64,000 nt of DNA from NCBI GenBank assembly GCA_022495005.1, contig JAGYXB010000696.1:186001-250000 (forward strand). The letters are read 5' to 3'. The DNA is from Rhyacophila brunnea (Eukaryota; Arthropoda; Insecta; Trichoptera; Rhyacophilidae). Under the pieces are notes generated by a model. That model saw only the letters and a list, made by a program, of their open reading frames with translations, was not told where the DNA came from and did not search any database. Shown piece by piece: positions 11,340 through 21,456 of the stretch. Position numbers and translations under genes: made by a program. Position 1 is the first letter of the stretch; each line of letters opens with the position of its first letter.

Positions 11340-12025
11340 TCAAAAAGTATGAGAAACATGAATCAGTTTGGAGAGTTGCACGTTAGACATAACGCTAAGG
11401 TACCTACTGAAAAATTAATAAATGGATAAACAAATGAATAAAAGTAACGGACAAGCCCTGAAAGCGAAGACGGTTAGGTCACATTGCTCGAAAAACAGAT
11501 TATTTCTGAATACATGGCATTTTCGGTGGTCCTCGTAGTCCAGTTCGTAAGGCTCTGGTATTTCATCCGGGGGCTATGGATTCGATTCCCGGTGAGATTA
11601 CAATATATATTTATGTAAATTAATACTATAAACTAAGGCTACTTGATGGCGTTTTATACTATTCCATTTGAGTCATTTTTTGCGACCCTTGTTCTTCAGG
11701 CACTAAAAAGCGAAACCTGGGTCGCAAAAAATACAATCAAATCAATTAGAATATATTTATGAGATTTTCTTAAAGCCTGGGTATTTGTGATGATTGTTTT
11801 ACTTATATTACTAATTACACTACTGTCATTAGACATCATTACCTTTTGTAGTATTAGAAAAAGAATAATTAGTATGTGTATATTTTAATTATTTGTAAAG
11901 TCATCAAGCTCACTAGAATGAAGACATATTCTTTTTTGAAAGAATTGACAATGTATGACTAAATGACCGAGAAGAGTGGATACATTTAAGAATGACTTTT
12001 ATCTAGCAGTGAATTAACTTAATGG
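11340..12025 (+). pseudogene. LINE reverse transcriptase C-terminal relic, interrupted by a SINE
   Basis: One frame reads RRRLGHIARKTDYF (about 11468-11510), which corresponds to the LKWxWAGHxARxxD region seen in the relics at 28760 and 59403. After the inserted SINE, another stretch reads DREEW (about 11968-11982) and TFI, a stop and Q (about 11997-12010). These correspond to NREEW and AFIQQ in the other copies. Several stops and frameshifts make it a dead fragment. The upstream part (11340-11460) is too decayed to align confidently. Confidence 0.6.
11524..11873 (+). mobile_element. SINE family B, nested in a LINE relic
   Basis: The tRNA-like head has an A-box-like TAGTCCAGTTCGTAAGGCTC and a B box GATTCGATTCCC (about 11579-11590). 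The tail carries AAAGCCTGGGTATTTGTGAT and CACTACTGTCATTAGACATC, shared with the copies at 608 and 18775. The tail is interrupted at about 11612-11750 by an insertion bounded by similar atatatttatg/atatttatg motifs. The insertion contains a short hairpin with TTTTTTGCGACCC and GGGTCGCAAAAAA arms. Confidence 0.7.
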
Positions 12026-12319
12026 TGATTGTGGAGATATACTCCAAGGTAAGTAGGTAGTTAATCAGTTTTCTAAGAAGCTGCATAACAATATATTATA
12101 TTATGGTATTATACAATATTATACTACTAATCAATTACTGAAAGTTAAAATGAATGACGATCAGATTTAATGATAATTTAGTATTATACACTCATACAGG
12201 ACATGATTTAATATTGTATTATGTACAAAGAAAATGCAATTTAAGATCTTTCAGCCACTTGATGTCTATTAACTTTTGATTTAAGAAATTTCAGATTTCA
12301 GTTATGAATATACTCAAAA

Positions 12320-12640
12320 ATTACTCTGAAATTATTGATGAAATATTGATATATTCCATCTACGTGAGGATGAGTGAGTATAGGTGGACGTTGTTTTATA
12401 AATTCTTAAAATAGGGTCTGCTTAACTTATCCGGTGTACTTCCTTTACCTATATACTATATATTTTTTGTATTTACACATTTCTACTGTAGAATAACTTA
12501 ATACTGATCTATCTCTTTTTTTATGTACCTAATACTGTTTTAATAATATTTTTCTGTTTCTAAATCTAATGTTGTAAACGTCTTAAACTTATAATTTGTA
12601 ATGTCCACAATATGCAAAATAAATAAATTTAAAAAATTTA
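12320..12640 (+). mobile_element. LINE 3' UTR fragment
   Basis: This closely matches the reverse complement of the 3' part of the LINE at 36282-36735. Shared blocks include GGTGGACGTTGTTTTATAAA, ACTGATCTATCTCTTTTTTT and ATAATTTGTAATGTCCACAA. It ends in an A-rich tract (AATAAATAAATTTAAAAAAT). No reverse-transcriptase codons are left, so this is a severely 5'-truncated insertion or remnant. Confidence 0.75.
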
Positions 12641-13154
12641 AATAAATTGAATAAATTAATGTGTACAAAAATGTCGATCATTATCTACAAAATCGTATAT
12701 ACAACACACTAGCTCTGAGTCTGAGGAATAGTATATTTCTATCAATACCTATGTGATTATATGGCAAATAACTACATTCTAACATCAGGTCAAAAAATAC
12801 TGTATATTCTTACTCCGGTAGTACAGTCTTGTGAAGGTCTTAGCTTCTACCAGAGACTACCTCCAAGAATTCCTGTTATAAGCAGGTTTCATCCAGTTCT
12901 CTCCTTGCAGTATCTTCAAGTTTCAAAAGATGCCATACAGATAAAATATGAATATATTATGATAAAAAGAGCAGTAAGGTATTAGCAAAGCCAGTATAAT
13001 TTAACAAAGGCAATAAGTATTAAACCATTTGGTGACCGTATATTACACATAATAATTTAAAAAAGGAAAGCAAGTAAAAATACTGTTTATTCAACTGATA
13101 TTAAAATGCAATAAGAACACTTATGTAATTTAATATTGATCTATCAATAACATA
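12641..13154. other. Unassigned; one 74-codon open frame
   Basis: The plus-strand frame at 12761-12985 (starting MANNYILTSGQKILYILTPV) shows no domain I recognise. It is probably a chance frame or decayed element sequence. Confidence 0.25.
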
Positions 13155-13170
13155 TCAATATTGATACATA

Positions 13171-13415
13171 CAAAAGCGAATCGCCAAAAGTTACTCGGTT
13201 TGTAAAGCGCTTCAGAGAGTATTAAGAGCCATTAGTTAAAATTTGTCGTAATTATGTACGGCGCCTATAGCATAGTGGTCTATGTACATGAGCACGAAAC
13301 CCGAGAGATTCAAGTTCGATTCCTGCTGGATGTTTTACGTTTTTCAAAAAAGCTTTGTTCTATTGGTTATAATACGAGTATATTTTCTCAGAAGTGTTTT
13401 CAAAATTATGACTGT
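13171..13415 (+). mobile_element. SINE family A with 16-bp target duplication
   Basis: Direct repeats TCAATATTGATACATA (13155-13170) and TCAATATTGATACACA (13416-13431) flank the element, as expected of LINE-driven retroposition. It starts CAAAAGCGAATCGCCAAAAG. A leader with tRNA-like TTTGTAAAGCGCTTCAGAGA comes next, then a tRNA-like unit (A-box region CCTATAGCATAGTGGTCTAT, B box GTTCGATTCC at about 13314-13323), then the family tail. It is the best-delimited copy and fixes the family's borders, including the leader. Confidence 0.8.
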
Positions 13416-13431
13416 TCAATATTGATACACA

Positions 13432-14840
13432 TGTATTATCTTTAACTATAGGTATAGATTATATCAACAAATACACCTATGATTATAACTTATAACATAC
13501 TAGTTATACACGTAGTACTTATCTATTAATCGAATATGATCGAATTCGGCATGTAAAGTAGATCGTATTGTGTGAATCGTCATAAATCGAAAAGTATGGT
13601 GCATTATGAAATAAAACAGTTAACGACATTTTAATATTGGATTTTCTTTCTTACTCTATTCTTTGCCACGCGAGATGCCCCCACACCACGCAATCAGGAG
13701 TGTCCCCGAGTGGGTACATCTATGTTTGTATGATACATACTTCTCTTACACAATACCCGCTGTAAATTCCATACCAACACCGCAGCGCGAATATTTTATC
13801 ACACTTCGTTCAAGGGGTAGCACCCACCCTTATCGAGTATCAGAAAGCTTCGGTACAGGGAGGAAGTTTCGAACCAAAAGCACAATCAAAGGCATTAAAT
13901 CATCTCTCGGCTTCCTGCGGCCACCCTACTGCAGGTGAAGCGACACCCGATCTAACCTCCACACACATCCAGCTTATTTTGCCTATTGAGGTAAGATATA
14001 TGCCCCGGCGAAATGTGAAAATGGGCGAATTTAGTTTGCTTCACAAGAATCGAATGCTTGTTTTTAAAAAAGTGTCGAGAATCTCGTTAAGTCATGACTG
14101 TTGTTATTTTAAAATCGAAACTTAATTTTTTGTTTTCAATGAATATTACCTACAGTAGATTATGTTTCTATTAACCTTTACATATTTGAGGTGTTCTGCA
14201 AGCAGGATGATGGCATAGTTTTACCCATGTTTTCCTTGGATGCATTCCAGGATTTTATTTTTCTTCTTCTCTGACTTTGACCACAATTCTCAATTTAAAA
14301 ATCACTATGTTTAATTTCTTTAATTTTCTTAGTGTCAACCTTTTGGGAATCATCATCTCTAGGCATTACAATCGTTTGGTTTTGGCAGTCTCTGCTCTAA
14401 CTTTTATCTAATAGAATCAAAAATTTATCTTATGCACTTAAACATAAATTCTGGGCTTAGTACATATTGAGATGTTTTTGTTTATCTCATAATTTTCTTG
14501 TAGATCACGATTGTAACGCTATTTACTTGCCTTATAATTTCACTATTGAGATGTTGGTAACTAAATCTACCTCCAGATATCTAATATTATAACCAAAGAT
14601 GTTAAATAAAACTCTATTGTATACAAATGGATCATTTATATTTTTTGAAAAATAAGGTGGAAAACAAAACAACACTAAAGTTACGACAAATCTTGTGAAT
14701 TATTCGTTTAATAAAGAAATATTTAATAAATGATTAGAAAGTATTTTGTAGGTATAAGTATGTTATAACAAAAAAATTGTGAGGTGCTGACACCGGTTAG
14801 TAATTATAATAATTATTAATAGTTTGATTTAAATTACTAT
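13432..14840. other. Unassigned; contains a GC-richer open patch
   Basis: A 91-codon plus-strand frame (13663-13938, starting MPREMPPHHAIRSVPEWVHL) lies in a GC-richer stretch reaching about 13975. It could be decayed transposon or host exon sequence, but I recognise no domain. At about 14688-14725 there is ATCTTGTGAATTATTCGTTT, a motif that often lies beside SINE family A. Confidence 0.25.
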
Positions 14841-14847
14841 AAAATTC

Positions 14848-15078
14848 GACAGCTAAACTATAATGCAATTTACAAAGCGCTTCAGTTGGTATTTTAAAAC
14901 CTACCACTTAATTAATTTCATCAAATAGGTTACAAATAGCTCAGTTGGTTAGTTGGTCGCGCGAATCCTCGGAAGCGCGGGTTCTAACCCCGCTAGCTGT
15001 CGTCTTTTCTTTCAAAAAGATTTTTTCCGGTGGTTACATATTGTACTGAGGTATTTGCAAATTATTTACGTTCAATAA
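14848..15078 (+). mobile_element. SINE family A with the best-preserved tRNA-like unit
   Basis: The leader contains TTTACAAAGCGCTTCAGTTG. The tRNA-like unit (about 14934-15001) has a D-arm region AGCTCAGTTGGTTAGTTGG and a T arm with a perfect 5-bp stem (GCGGG/CCCGC) around TTCTAAC. The acceptor stem does not pair well. The leader and tail are shared with the other family members, so I call it a SINE and not a tRNA gene. Confidence 0.7.
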
Positions 15079-15160
15079 ATAGAATTGTTTTATTAAAAAT
15101 AGTTTTTAAAATCTCTCTAATGTGTTAAAATCTGTGGCTTTATCCTCATCAAATAACATC

Positions 15161-15391
15161 GCCCACGGTGGCCGCGCGGCTTAAGCGTTGGACTATAACG
15201 CCGTGGGTTCCAGGTTCGAATCCTGGCTCTGGCAAGTACACATATTGTTTTTCAATTTGTGCGTGTCAGGGTATGGACATAATAGGTTGAGCAAGTGGCT
15301 GACATCCATTTCTCGTAAAAAACAAAATCTGTCAATACAAACTTCTACTCTGTGGAGGCCCATATGATCATATTAGGATCGGACATGGTCG
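15161..15391 (+). mobile_element. SINE family C (most complete copy)
   Basis: A 74-nt tRNA-like head (15161-15234) has an A-box-like GTGGCCGCGCGGCTTAAGCG and a B box GGTTCGAATCC (about 15213-15223). A body follows with TTTTTCAATTTGTG and CTCTGTGGAGGCCCATATGA, ending near GGATCGGACATGGTC. Four more copies lie at 31434 (+), 32732 (-), 34791 (-) and 37091 (-). Confidence 0.8.
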
Positions 15392-15399
15392 AAAGAAGA

Positions 15400-16180
15400 A
15401 AAACGAATAACAAAAAATGAAAAGAATATTTTTCAATCAAATAAAATTATTTGTATAGGTATATTTCAATTTTTTCAGACTGAGTGATTTATTTATTTCG
15501 TTTATTATTTAGATATGGATAATAAAAAGTGTTGAGAACATTAAACCGAAGACCTAATAAATAATTTATATATTGGAAAAACGAATAAAATACTACGACA
15601 TCGCTCAACATTCATATGCATTGTAATTCCTCCGATGAACGCTTCAAGCACATTAAAAATGAATAATATTTTTAAACGTGACGCGGGCGGGAATATTTCA
15701 CGTTAATTTTGAAAGTTACGGTGGAAAGCGGAAAGGTGTGATATTACGTTTCACGTTATTTCATTACGTGCTTTTTTCGATGCCTGTATTATTTATCCAG
15801 TGAAATATGGCAACATGAATAATATTAAGTACATTGATTTGTGGAGGCGATATTAAATGAATTCTCCGTACACTACATCTGTTCATATAATAAAAGTACG
15901 CCATATTTGTAATATTAAACTAAAAGTGTCAATTAAATATATCCTACTGTGTAAGTTTTTTGTTTAAAATGTTTACGTATGATATTTTAAGTCCAAAAAT
16001 AATGCCTATATCAGAGAACCATTCAATACGAATGAATTTTTCATAATATCTACATAAATTCTCTTTAATTCCAATAAATTTAAAAATTAAAAAAAATTAA
16101 AAGAAGACCTGAACATATTTCTGGCTTATTTTTTTAGATTGTGTAAAATTATACTATATTTTTACAAAGTTTTTATTAGG
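15400..16180. other. Unassigned AT-rich DNA
   Basis: No open frame, tRNA-like box or inverted terminal repeat was recognised. Confidence 0.4.
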
Positions 16181-16527
16181 TCGTATTCTTATTTGTCCGG
16201 TGGTTGTTTATCCAGTACAAATCTTGCAATCGATTTTTAACTTACTTCTCGACTAGCTAGATATTTTAAACTTTTACAATATATCAGAACACGATGTCAA
16301 CGCATTTTTTTAATACTTTTAGCCATCTTCAAGTCGAATTGAATTCATTTTCAGTTAATTTCGTTTTGTGTGAAAAGTTATTTCGGAAGAAATCCGTAAT
16401 CCAATCCACTATTATTAGTTGCTAGGGGTCTGGGATCCTAGCAACTAAATTATTAATATATATGTGCGTTACTATGGAAATTTTAAAAATGTTGTATATA
16501 AAAAGTTCTTTTTATCTTGTAATTATT
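16181..16527 (+). repeat. Dispersed repeat X (copy 1, internally deleted)
   Basis: It matches 63271-63751 (+) and 55075-56930 (-). Shared blocks include TTTGTCCGGTGGTTGTTTAT, TCGACTAGCTAGATATTT-type sequence, ATTTCGGAAGAAATCCGTAA and GTGCGTTACTATGGAAAT. Compared with the copy at 63271 it lacks about 130 bp before the terminal CTTGTAATTATT. It is non-coding and its transposon class is unknown. Confidence 0.7.
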
Positions 16528-18002
16528 ATAAATAATGGAACTCTGTAATTTCATAGAATAAAAATTGTCAGTGAATTTACAAAAAAATAATGACATAGAA
16601 CCAATACTTATAAAGAAAATAATGAGCTTTTTATGTTACAATAAATTTAGTTTAAATAAAAATTTGTATTTCAAAAAAATCCTACCTCTTATGATTTTAT
16701 GAAATAATGAAAAAACTATGTTAGTACCTCTAGCATTAAAAAAATATATTCTATAGAGTTGTAGATTCTTTGACGGCACACGAATTGTAGTGGACGTAAA
16801 TGTTTACAATAGCATATTATGCGATTGTAAATATTTTTTTTCTAAATAAATCATACTAAATAAGTTCAAAATGACTAAAAGACAAAAATTCTTACCCATC
16901 GTTATTTTTAGTCATCAAAATAGAAATATTAAATAAAAGTATTTAATTAAAGAATTTAATTAATTAATTATTCTCTAATTAAATTGATGATTAATATGAT
17001 TCTTTCCAAACATAAAATGATGGTGTATGGAAAAATAAGCTTTCCAAAGTTTTGACAAACTATTGATTTTTTTTCGATTTAAATCGCGGTGTCATAATGT
17101 TAGTAATTTCAAATAAAGTCTAATTGTATGTTTCCAAAATAATTAATTATTGACTTATTACTTATAATTTCCATATCTGATAGGTACCTACTCGTACTTT
17201 AAATTAAATATTAGTTTCTGATTATATTATTAAAATAAAATTTAACATAACTACATAATACAAAACAAAATAAACTTTTCCTAGCACTGGCGGAGTTTTG
17301 AATAATTTTGAAAACTAAATCATTCTCGTAGATAATCAACTACCATTGATAAGATAACTTTTAGAAATTAATTAAATACATACAATATATAAAAAGACTT
17401 TCAATTCAATTTATATTCACACAACTACTCGATCGAAAGCGCCATTCAGTCATATGATTGAGACGCCTTAATATCAACACGGCAGCAACAGCAATCGACG
17501 CCCATGCACCAATAGAGCCTTAATTTCTGCTTTATCCCAGATCCGGACCGAGGATGGCTTCCGCCAGGCATCCGCCGGCCGTTAGACGCGCAGGGCCGCC
17601 GCAGGATCGCGATAAGGGCTGCCCGGGAGCGCCATCCAACACGGAGTTTATGTGCCTCAGATCACAGGTCAAGGAGTATTAACGGCTTGGAGAAAGGATC
17701 TAGGTGCTAGGTTCGAGGAGGTGGGATGACGAGGCGCCAGGAGACGAGGTGTACCTAACTACTGTTCTATATGAAAGGGAAAGAGAACCATTAATTGCTC
17801 GAATATTCATAAGATTTATACAAAATATTAACTGGAAATAATTATTTATACATACAATAAATATTATTATCTATTTAGATATTATGTAATATGTATATTA
17901 TATTTTACTAATCTACTGGTGACGTTTTTGTAAACCTTTTTATTCTATAGTATAATCATAATTAACGTTTATGCTAATTTATTTATTTATTTACAAATTT
18001 TT
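16528..18002. other. Unassigned AT-rich DNA with a GC-rich island
   Basis: Most of the stretch is AT-rich and featureless. An island at about 17505-17760 is clearly GC- and CpG-rich (for example CATCCGCCGGCCGTTAGACG). No reading frame or repeat copy elsewhere in the window explains it, so it could be a host regulatory element, an exon or a foreign repeat. I cannot decide which. Confidence 0.35.
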
Positions 18003-18196
18003 GGTACTGTTCGGTTATCAGGAATACAGTGGAAAACACATTTTGAAAATACCCGATATACTTGATTATTTGTTAGTTTGGGTTAGTTTAGGTTAGGTTA
18101 GGTTAGGTTAGGTTAGGTTAACCTAACAAATAATCCAGTTTATCGGCTATTTTCAAAATGTGTTTTCCGCTGTATTCCTGATAACCGAACAGTACC
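18003..18196. mobile_element. Palindromic MITE T with TTAGG array (copy 1)
   Basis: The left arm begins GGTACTGTTCGGTTATCAGG and the right arm is its inverse, ending GATAACCGAACAGTACC. The two arms pair over most of their length. One arm ends in a run of TTAGG units (about 18089-18119) that meets CCTAAC at the centre. The flanking 8-mers AAATTTTT and ATTTTTTT are similar but not identical. There is no coding capacity. Confidence 0.85.
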
Positions 18197-18774
18197 ATTT
18201 TTTTTTTGCTAGGGTGGTTAGTAGTCAAATTGTGACAAATCCGATAAAATCTTTAAGTACTCCAAATAGTTTTATGTGAAACGTTTTTTAAGACAGCTAT
18301 TTAAATTTGAAGATAAAAATATTTCTTAGAAGCAGCATTTATTAACTAACATGACGATATTACCCTTGTAGTACATACGATATATTATTAAAGATATTTT
18401 TTTCTCAATGTCTTGATTATTTTTTTTCGAAAACAACGCACTTGCAACCTTATGCGAAACGCACATCTGGAATCTGCATATATCTCCATTGTATAAGTAT
18501 ATAATTATTAATTTCTCCAATATTTCTCGAAGATGACATCATTGGTGATTGTTAGTATTATGTAAAGTTAATCGACAATTTTCGGTACACATACTTATAA
18601 AGTAAAGGAATGCCAAGTAATAAATTTCATATATTATTATCAAGTTATTATAAATTTAATATATTAAAGATTTTTTTTTATTCAACGAATAAATGACAAG
18701 ATTTGAGAACGTAACATTCTTTATTGAAGTTTATTTAACATTAAAATATATATAATATACTTATATTATAATCT
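18197..18774. other. Unassigned; SINE-A-associated motif at its end
   Basis: TTATTCAACGAATAAATGAC at about 18690-18709 is the motif that accompanies SINE family A elsewhere. A 64-codon minus-strand frame (18326-18520) shows no domain. Confidence 0.35.
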
Positions 18775-18957
18775 TTTTAACACTACAACCCTAAAAGCTC
18801 AATGACAGTAGTGTAGTTTAACAGTTAGTAGTGTATTTAGTAATAGAATTGAAACAATCATAAACACAAAAGCTTCAAGAAAATCATATAAATATATTAT
18901 TATGTCCTCACCGGGTTCGAATCCGAAGCTACAGTACGAGAGCCGCCGTATGAACAT
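18775..18957 (-). mobile_element. SINE family B
   Basis: Read on the minus strand, the tRNA-like head has GGCTCTCGTACTGTAGC and a B box GATTCGAACCCGG (18911-18923). The tail continues with CTACTGTCATTGAGC-type sequence, as in the copy at 11524. Confidence 0.65.
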
Positions 18958-18962
18958 AATAC

Positions 18963-19147
18963 AATGTTTAACACCTCAGAAACATACATATAAAAAATAT
19001 ATGACACCGGACAGGACTCGAACCTGTAGTCATCGGTTTCGGATTTAATCACCCGCGTCCTACATAATTACGACGAAATGAACTAGCAGTCATGCAACTG
19101 AAACACTTTACAAATTTCGATAATATTGGCGACTGTCTTTTGTACTA
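18963..19147 (-). mobile_element. SINE family A
   Basis: On the minus strand, the leader AAATTTGTAAAGTGTTTCAG precedes a tRNA-like unit with B box GGTTCGAGTCCTGTCC. The tail contains TTTCTGAGGTGTT. It directly abuts the SINE-B copy at 18775, which has the same orientation. Confidence 0.65.
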
Positions 19148-19627
19148 AAAGTCAAGCTAACAATAATAAATTATATACTTAGGTACCTTTATTACTAGCG
19201 AGCATCTTGTACTTGCTAATAATTAAATTTAATCATTTTATTTTATTCAATAAAATGCTTTTAAAATATGGTATTATTCAAAAAGAAATCAAAAAAATCT
19301 ATGAAAATAATAAACATACTTATATATATATAATATCATTTATGATAGTTGTCTACCTCTTTACTATAGCATCTGTAAGAGGTTATCGCAATCCGCTTCT
19401 CCTCGTGTATATATAGCCACCCAATACGCTTTGTCTGCCATCTATTGGGACCTAATGAAACTACGAGATGGGATGCGCTTTGACACTCGATAGCATTGCC
19501 TCGGTAAAATAACGAATAGAAATTCTGATAGTTTTTGCCTACAATCTTCAATAAATAATGTAATATCGGAAAGCTAAGTTGCTTTTTTAGCAAAAAGTCA
19601 GACTCACGCTAATTAAGTATGATATGC
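19148..19627. other. Unassigned DNA
   Basis: Two overlapping opposite-strand frames (19207-19416 and 19336-19593) show no domain and are most likely chance frames. Confidence 0.35.
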
Positions 19628-19749
19628 ATGACCCCCACAAGTGTGGGACTGACAGAGCTCTAGCCTGGAGGCCCGGGTTAAGTGGGCTCCGGCTTGGCTG
19701 ATCGATCACACACATCACAAAATTTCACTAACAGTAAAAAAATGTCACT
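19628..19749 (-). repeat. GC-rich dispersed repeat G (copy 1)
   Basis: It is homologous to 33761-33916 in opposite orientation. Both contain AGCTCTAGCCTGGAGGCCC-like and GACCCCCACAA-like stretches, followed by ACACATCACAAA and CTAACAGTAAAAAAA. The class is unknown and it has no coding capacity. The high GC contrasts with the surroundings. Confidence 0.55.
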
Positions 19750-20089
19750 ATTTCACTTCAAGCGTATTAACATTAAACATATTATGTAGTTGTGCAATGC
19801 AACTTTTGATTATTGTTTGTCGAAAATCGACAACTCCATAATTCAAGTGAGCGCATTAATAAATACAAAAGAAATCGCCAAAAATACATTAAATTTTAAT
19901 ACTTTTAATTTTACGTCGAACATCGTTTGGAATACGCAACTGTAGATCTTCACATTGCCTTTAATTAACCTTTGAGATAAATAAGGGACCAAATATTCTA
20001 GTCTGGGCCCCGATTCAGGATGTGGTGGCCATGATGATATGTATACATAAAAAATAAAATAATATATACTTACTAAAGCTAGCGCTACA

Positions 20090-20475
20090 TCCCATTCATA
20101 GACAACTTCCTCTCCAACTGTCTTCCAGGAATGTCTATCCGAAGCTCTCTCTCTTCCAGTTGGTCACACTCAACCTTTTTGAAACCCTCTTGACGTTATC
20201 CTCTGATTTACTCCTAGACCGATTGCCTACTGGAGTTCCTTCATAAACTTCATGGATACCTTTAGGATCGTCGTATCTAACAACGGCCCATCTGAGTCTT
20301 CGCGCCCTTAAGATATGAACAGAGCTCAGTATTCGCAGTGATCTTTTGGTTTTATTTAACCTCTCCAAGTATTGTTTGGAGATTTTTTTTTCCAATACTT
20401 GGACATTTTTCTTTGTTTCTCCGCTAGGTTCCAGGTTTCACACCCATAGAGAGTGATTGATTTGGTAAAATACAT
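20090..20475 (-). pseudogene. LINE reverse transcriptase C-terminal relic
   Basis: The minus strand shows SLYGCETWNL (about 20417-20446), the conserved LYGCETW motif near the end of the RT in several insect LINE clades. After a frameshift it continues with ILRARRLRWAVVRYDD and NRSRSKSEDNV, which correspond to the RLRWxGHVxRxxD and GRPxxRWxD region. The copy lacks all upstream catalytic domains and has stops. It is non-functional. Confidence 0.75.
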
Positions 20476-20652
20476 GCCATTGTTTATTGCAAATGATTAT
20501 AAGGACCTTCAAAAATTTCATTGATATAAGGCGAGAAAAATAATATTCTCACCCCTTCGTACACTCTTTTAAAGATATTTTTACGGTGACCATTCATCCT
20601 TTATTTAATAAGAAATTCATTTATATAAAAATTGTAAACTTTTAGATTTATT

Positions 20653-20844
20653 GGTACTAGTCGGTTATCCCGGATACAGCGGAAAACAAATTTTTAAAAT
20701 AGCCGATATACTGGATTATTTACTATATTTATAACCGAAACTAACCTAACTTAGGTCAGACTAACCCAAACTAACAAATAATCCAGTATATCGGCTATTT
20801 TAAAAATGTGTTTACCGCTGTATCCGGGATAACCGACTAGTACC
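20653..20844. mobile_element. Palindromic MITE T (copy 2), 8-bp TSD
   Basis: The arms begin GGTACTAGTCGGTTATCCCG and end with the inverse (CGGGATAACCGACTAGTACC). A perfect 8-bp duplication GATTTATT flanks the element (20645-20652 and 20845-20852). The centre contains degraded telomere-like units (CTAACCTAACTTAGG), not a clean array. Confidence 0.85.
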
Positions 20845-20852
20845 GATTTATT

Positions 20853-21226
20853 TTATTTAAAAAAAACCCAGTTGTATCTCTAATTTGAAATTGGTACTTA
20901 CATCATAACCCGAGAAATTGGCATTTTCGGGGGAATTTGTTTTAGATATGGAAAACAGGTAAGATGGAAAATAATAGTACATAAGAAGAAAAAAATCTGT
21001 CGACTTCCTTTGTGGTAATTTTTATTTTCTATGAAGGAATTGTGGCATTCGTTTGAAAGATGGGTAAAAACATATTTTATACAATCTGAGTGTAAAACAA
21101 TCAATGGACGTGTAAAAAAATTCTGGTAACATGAAAATAATTGTAAAATTTATCGCATTCCCACACTGTATTTAAATAATAATTTAATATTTGAGGCCTT
21201 AAACACAATCACTGCTGAAGTTTAAT
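20853..21226. other. Unassigned AT-rich DNA
   Basis: A 68-codon minus-strand frame (20898-21104) has no recognisable features. Nothing else is seen. Confidence 0.35.
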
Positions 21227-21234
21227 AACATTTT

Positions 21235-21448
21235 GGTACTGTTCGGTTAAAGCGGATACAGCGGAAAACGCATTTTGAAAATAGCCGATAAACTGGATTA
21301 TTTGTTAGTTTGGGTTAGCTTAGGTTAGGTTAGGTTGGGTTAGGTTAGGTTAGGATAGGTTTGGTTAGGTTAACCTAACAAATAATCCAGTTTATCGGCT
21401 ATTTTCAAAATGCGTTTTCCGCTGTATCCGCTTTAACCGAACAGTACC
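21235..21448. mobile_element. Palindromic MITE T with TTAGG array (copy 3), 8-bp TSD
   Basis: The arms begin GGTACTGTTCGGTTAAAGCG and end CGCTTTAACCGAACAGTACC. The perfect 8-bp duplication AACATTTT lies at 21227-21234 and 21449-21456. One arm ends in about nine TTAGG-like units (about 21320-21370, with TTGGG and TAGGA variants) before CCTAAC at the fold. Confidence 0.9.
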
Positions 21449-21456
21449 AACATTTT

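Noticed and set aside
14934..15001. Possible tRNA gene
   Set aside because: The T arm is perfect and the D arm plausible, but the acceptor stem does not pair, and the leader and tail are those of SINE family A found at many other sites.
15161..15234. Possible tRNA gene with good A and B boxes
   Set aside because: The same head with the same downstream body recurs at four other places in the window, so it is the head of SINE family C.
18085..18125. Telomere end or interstitial telomere array
   Set aside because: The TTAGG run is short, lies at the centre of a palindromic element with defined ends, and recurs in the same context at 21.3 kb.
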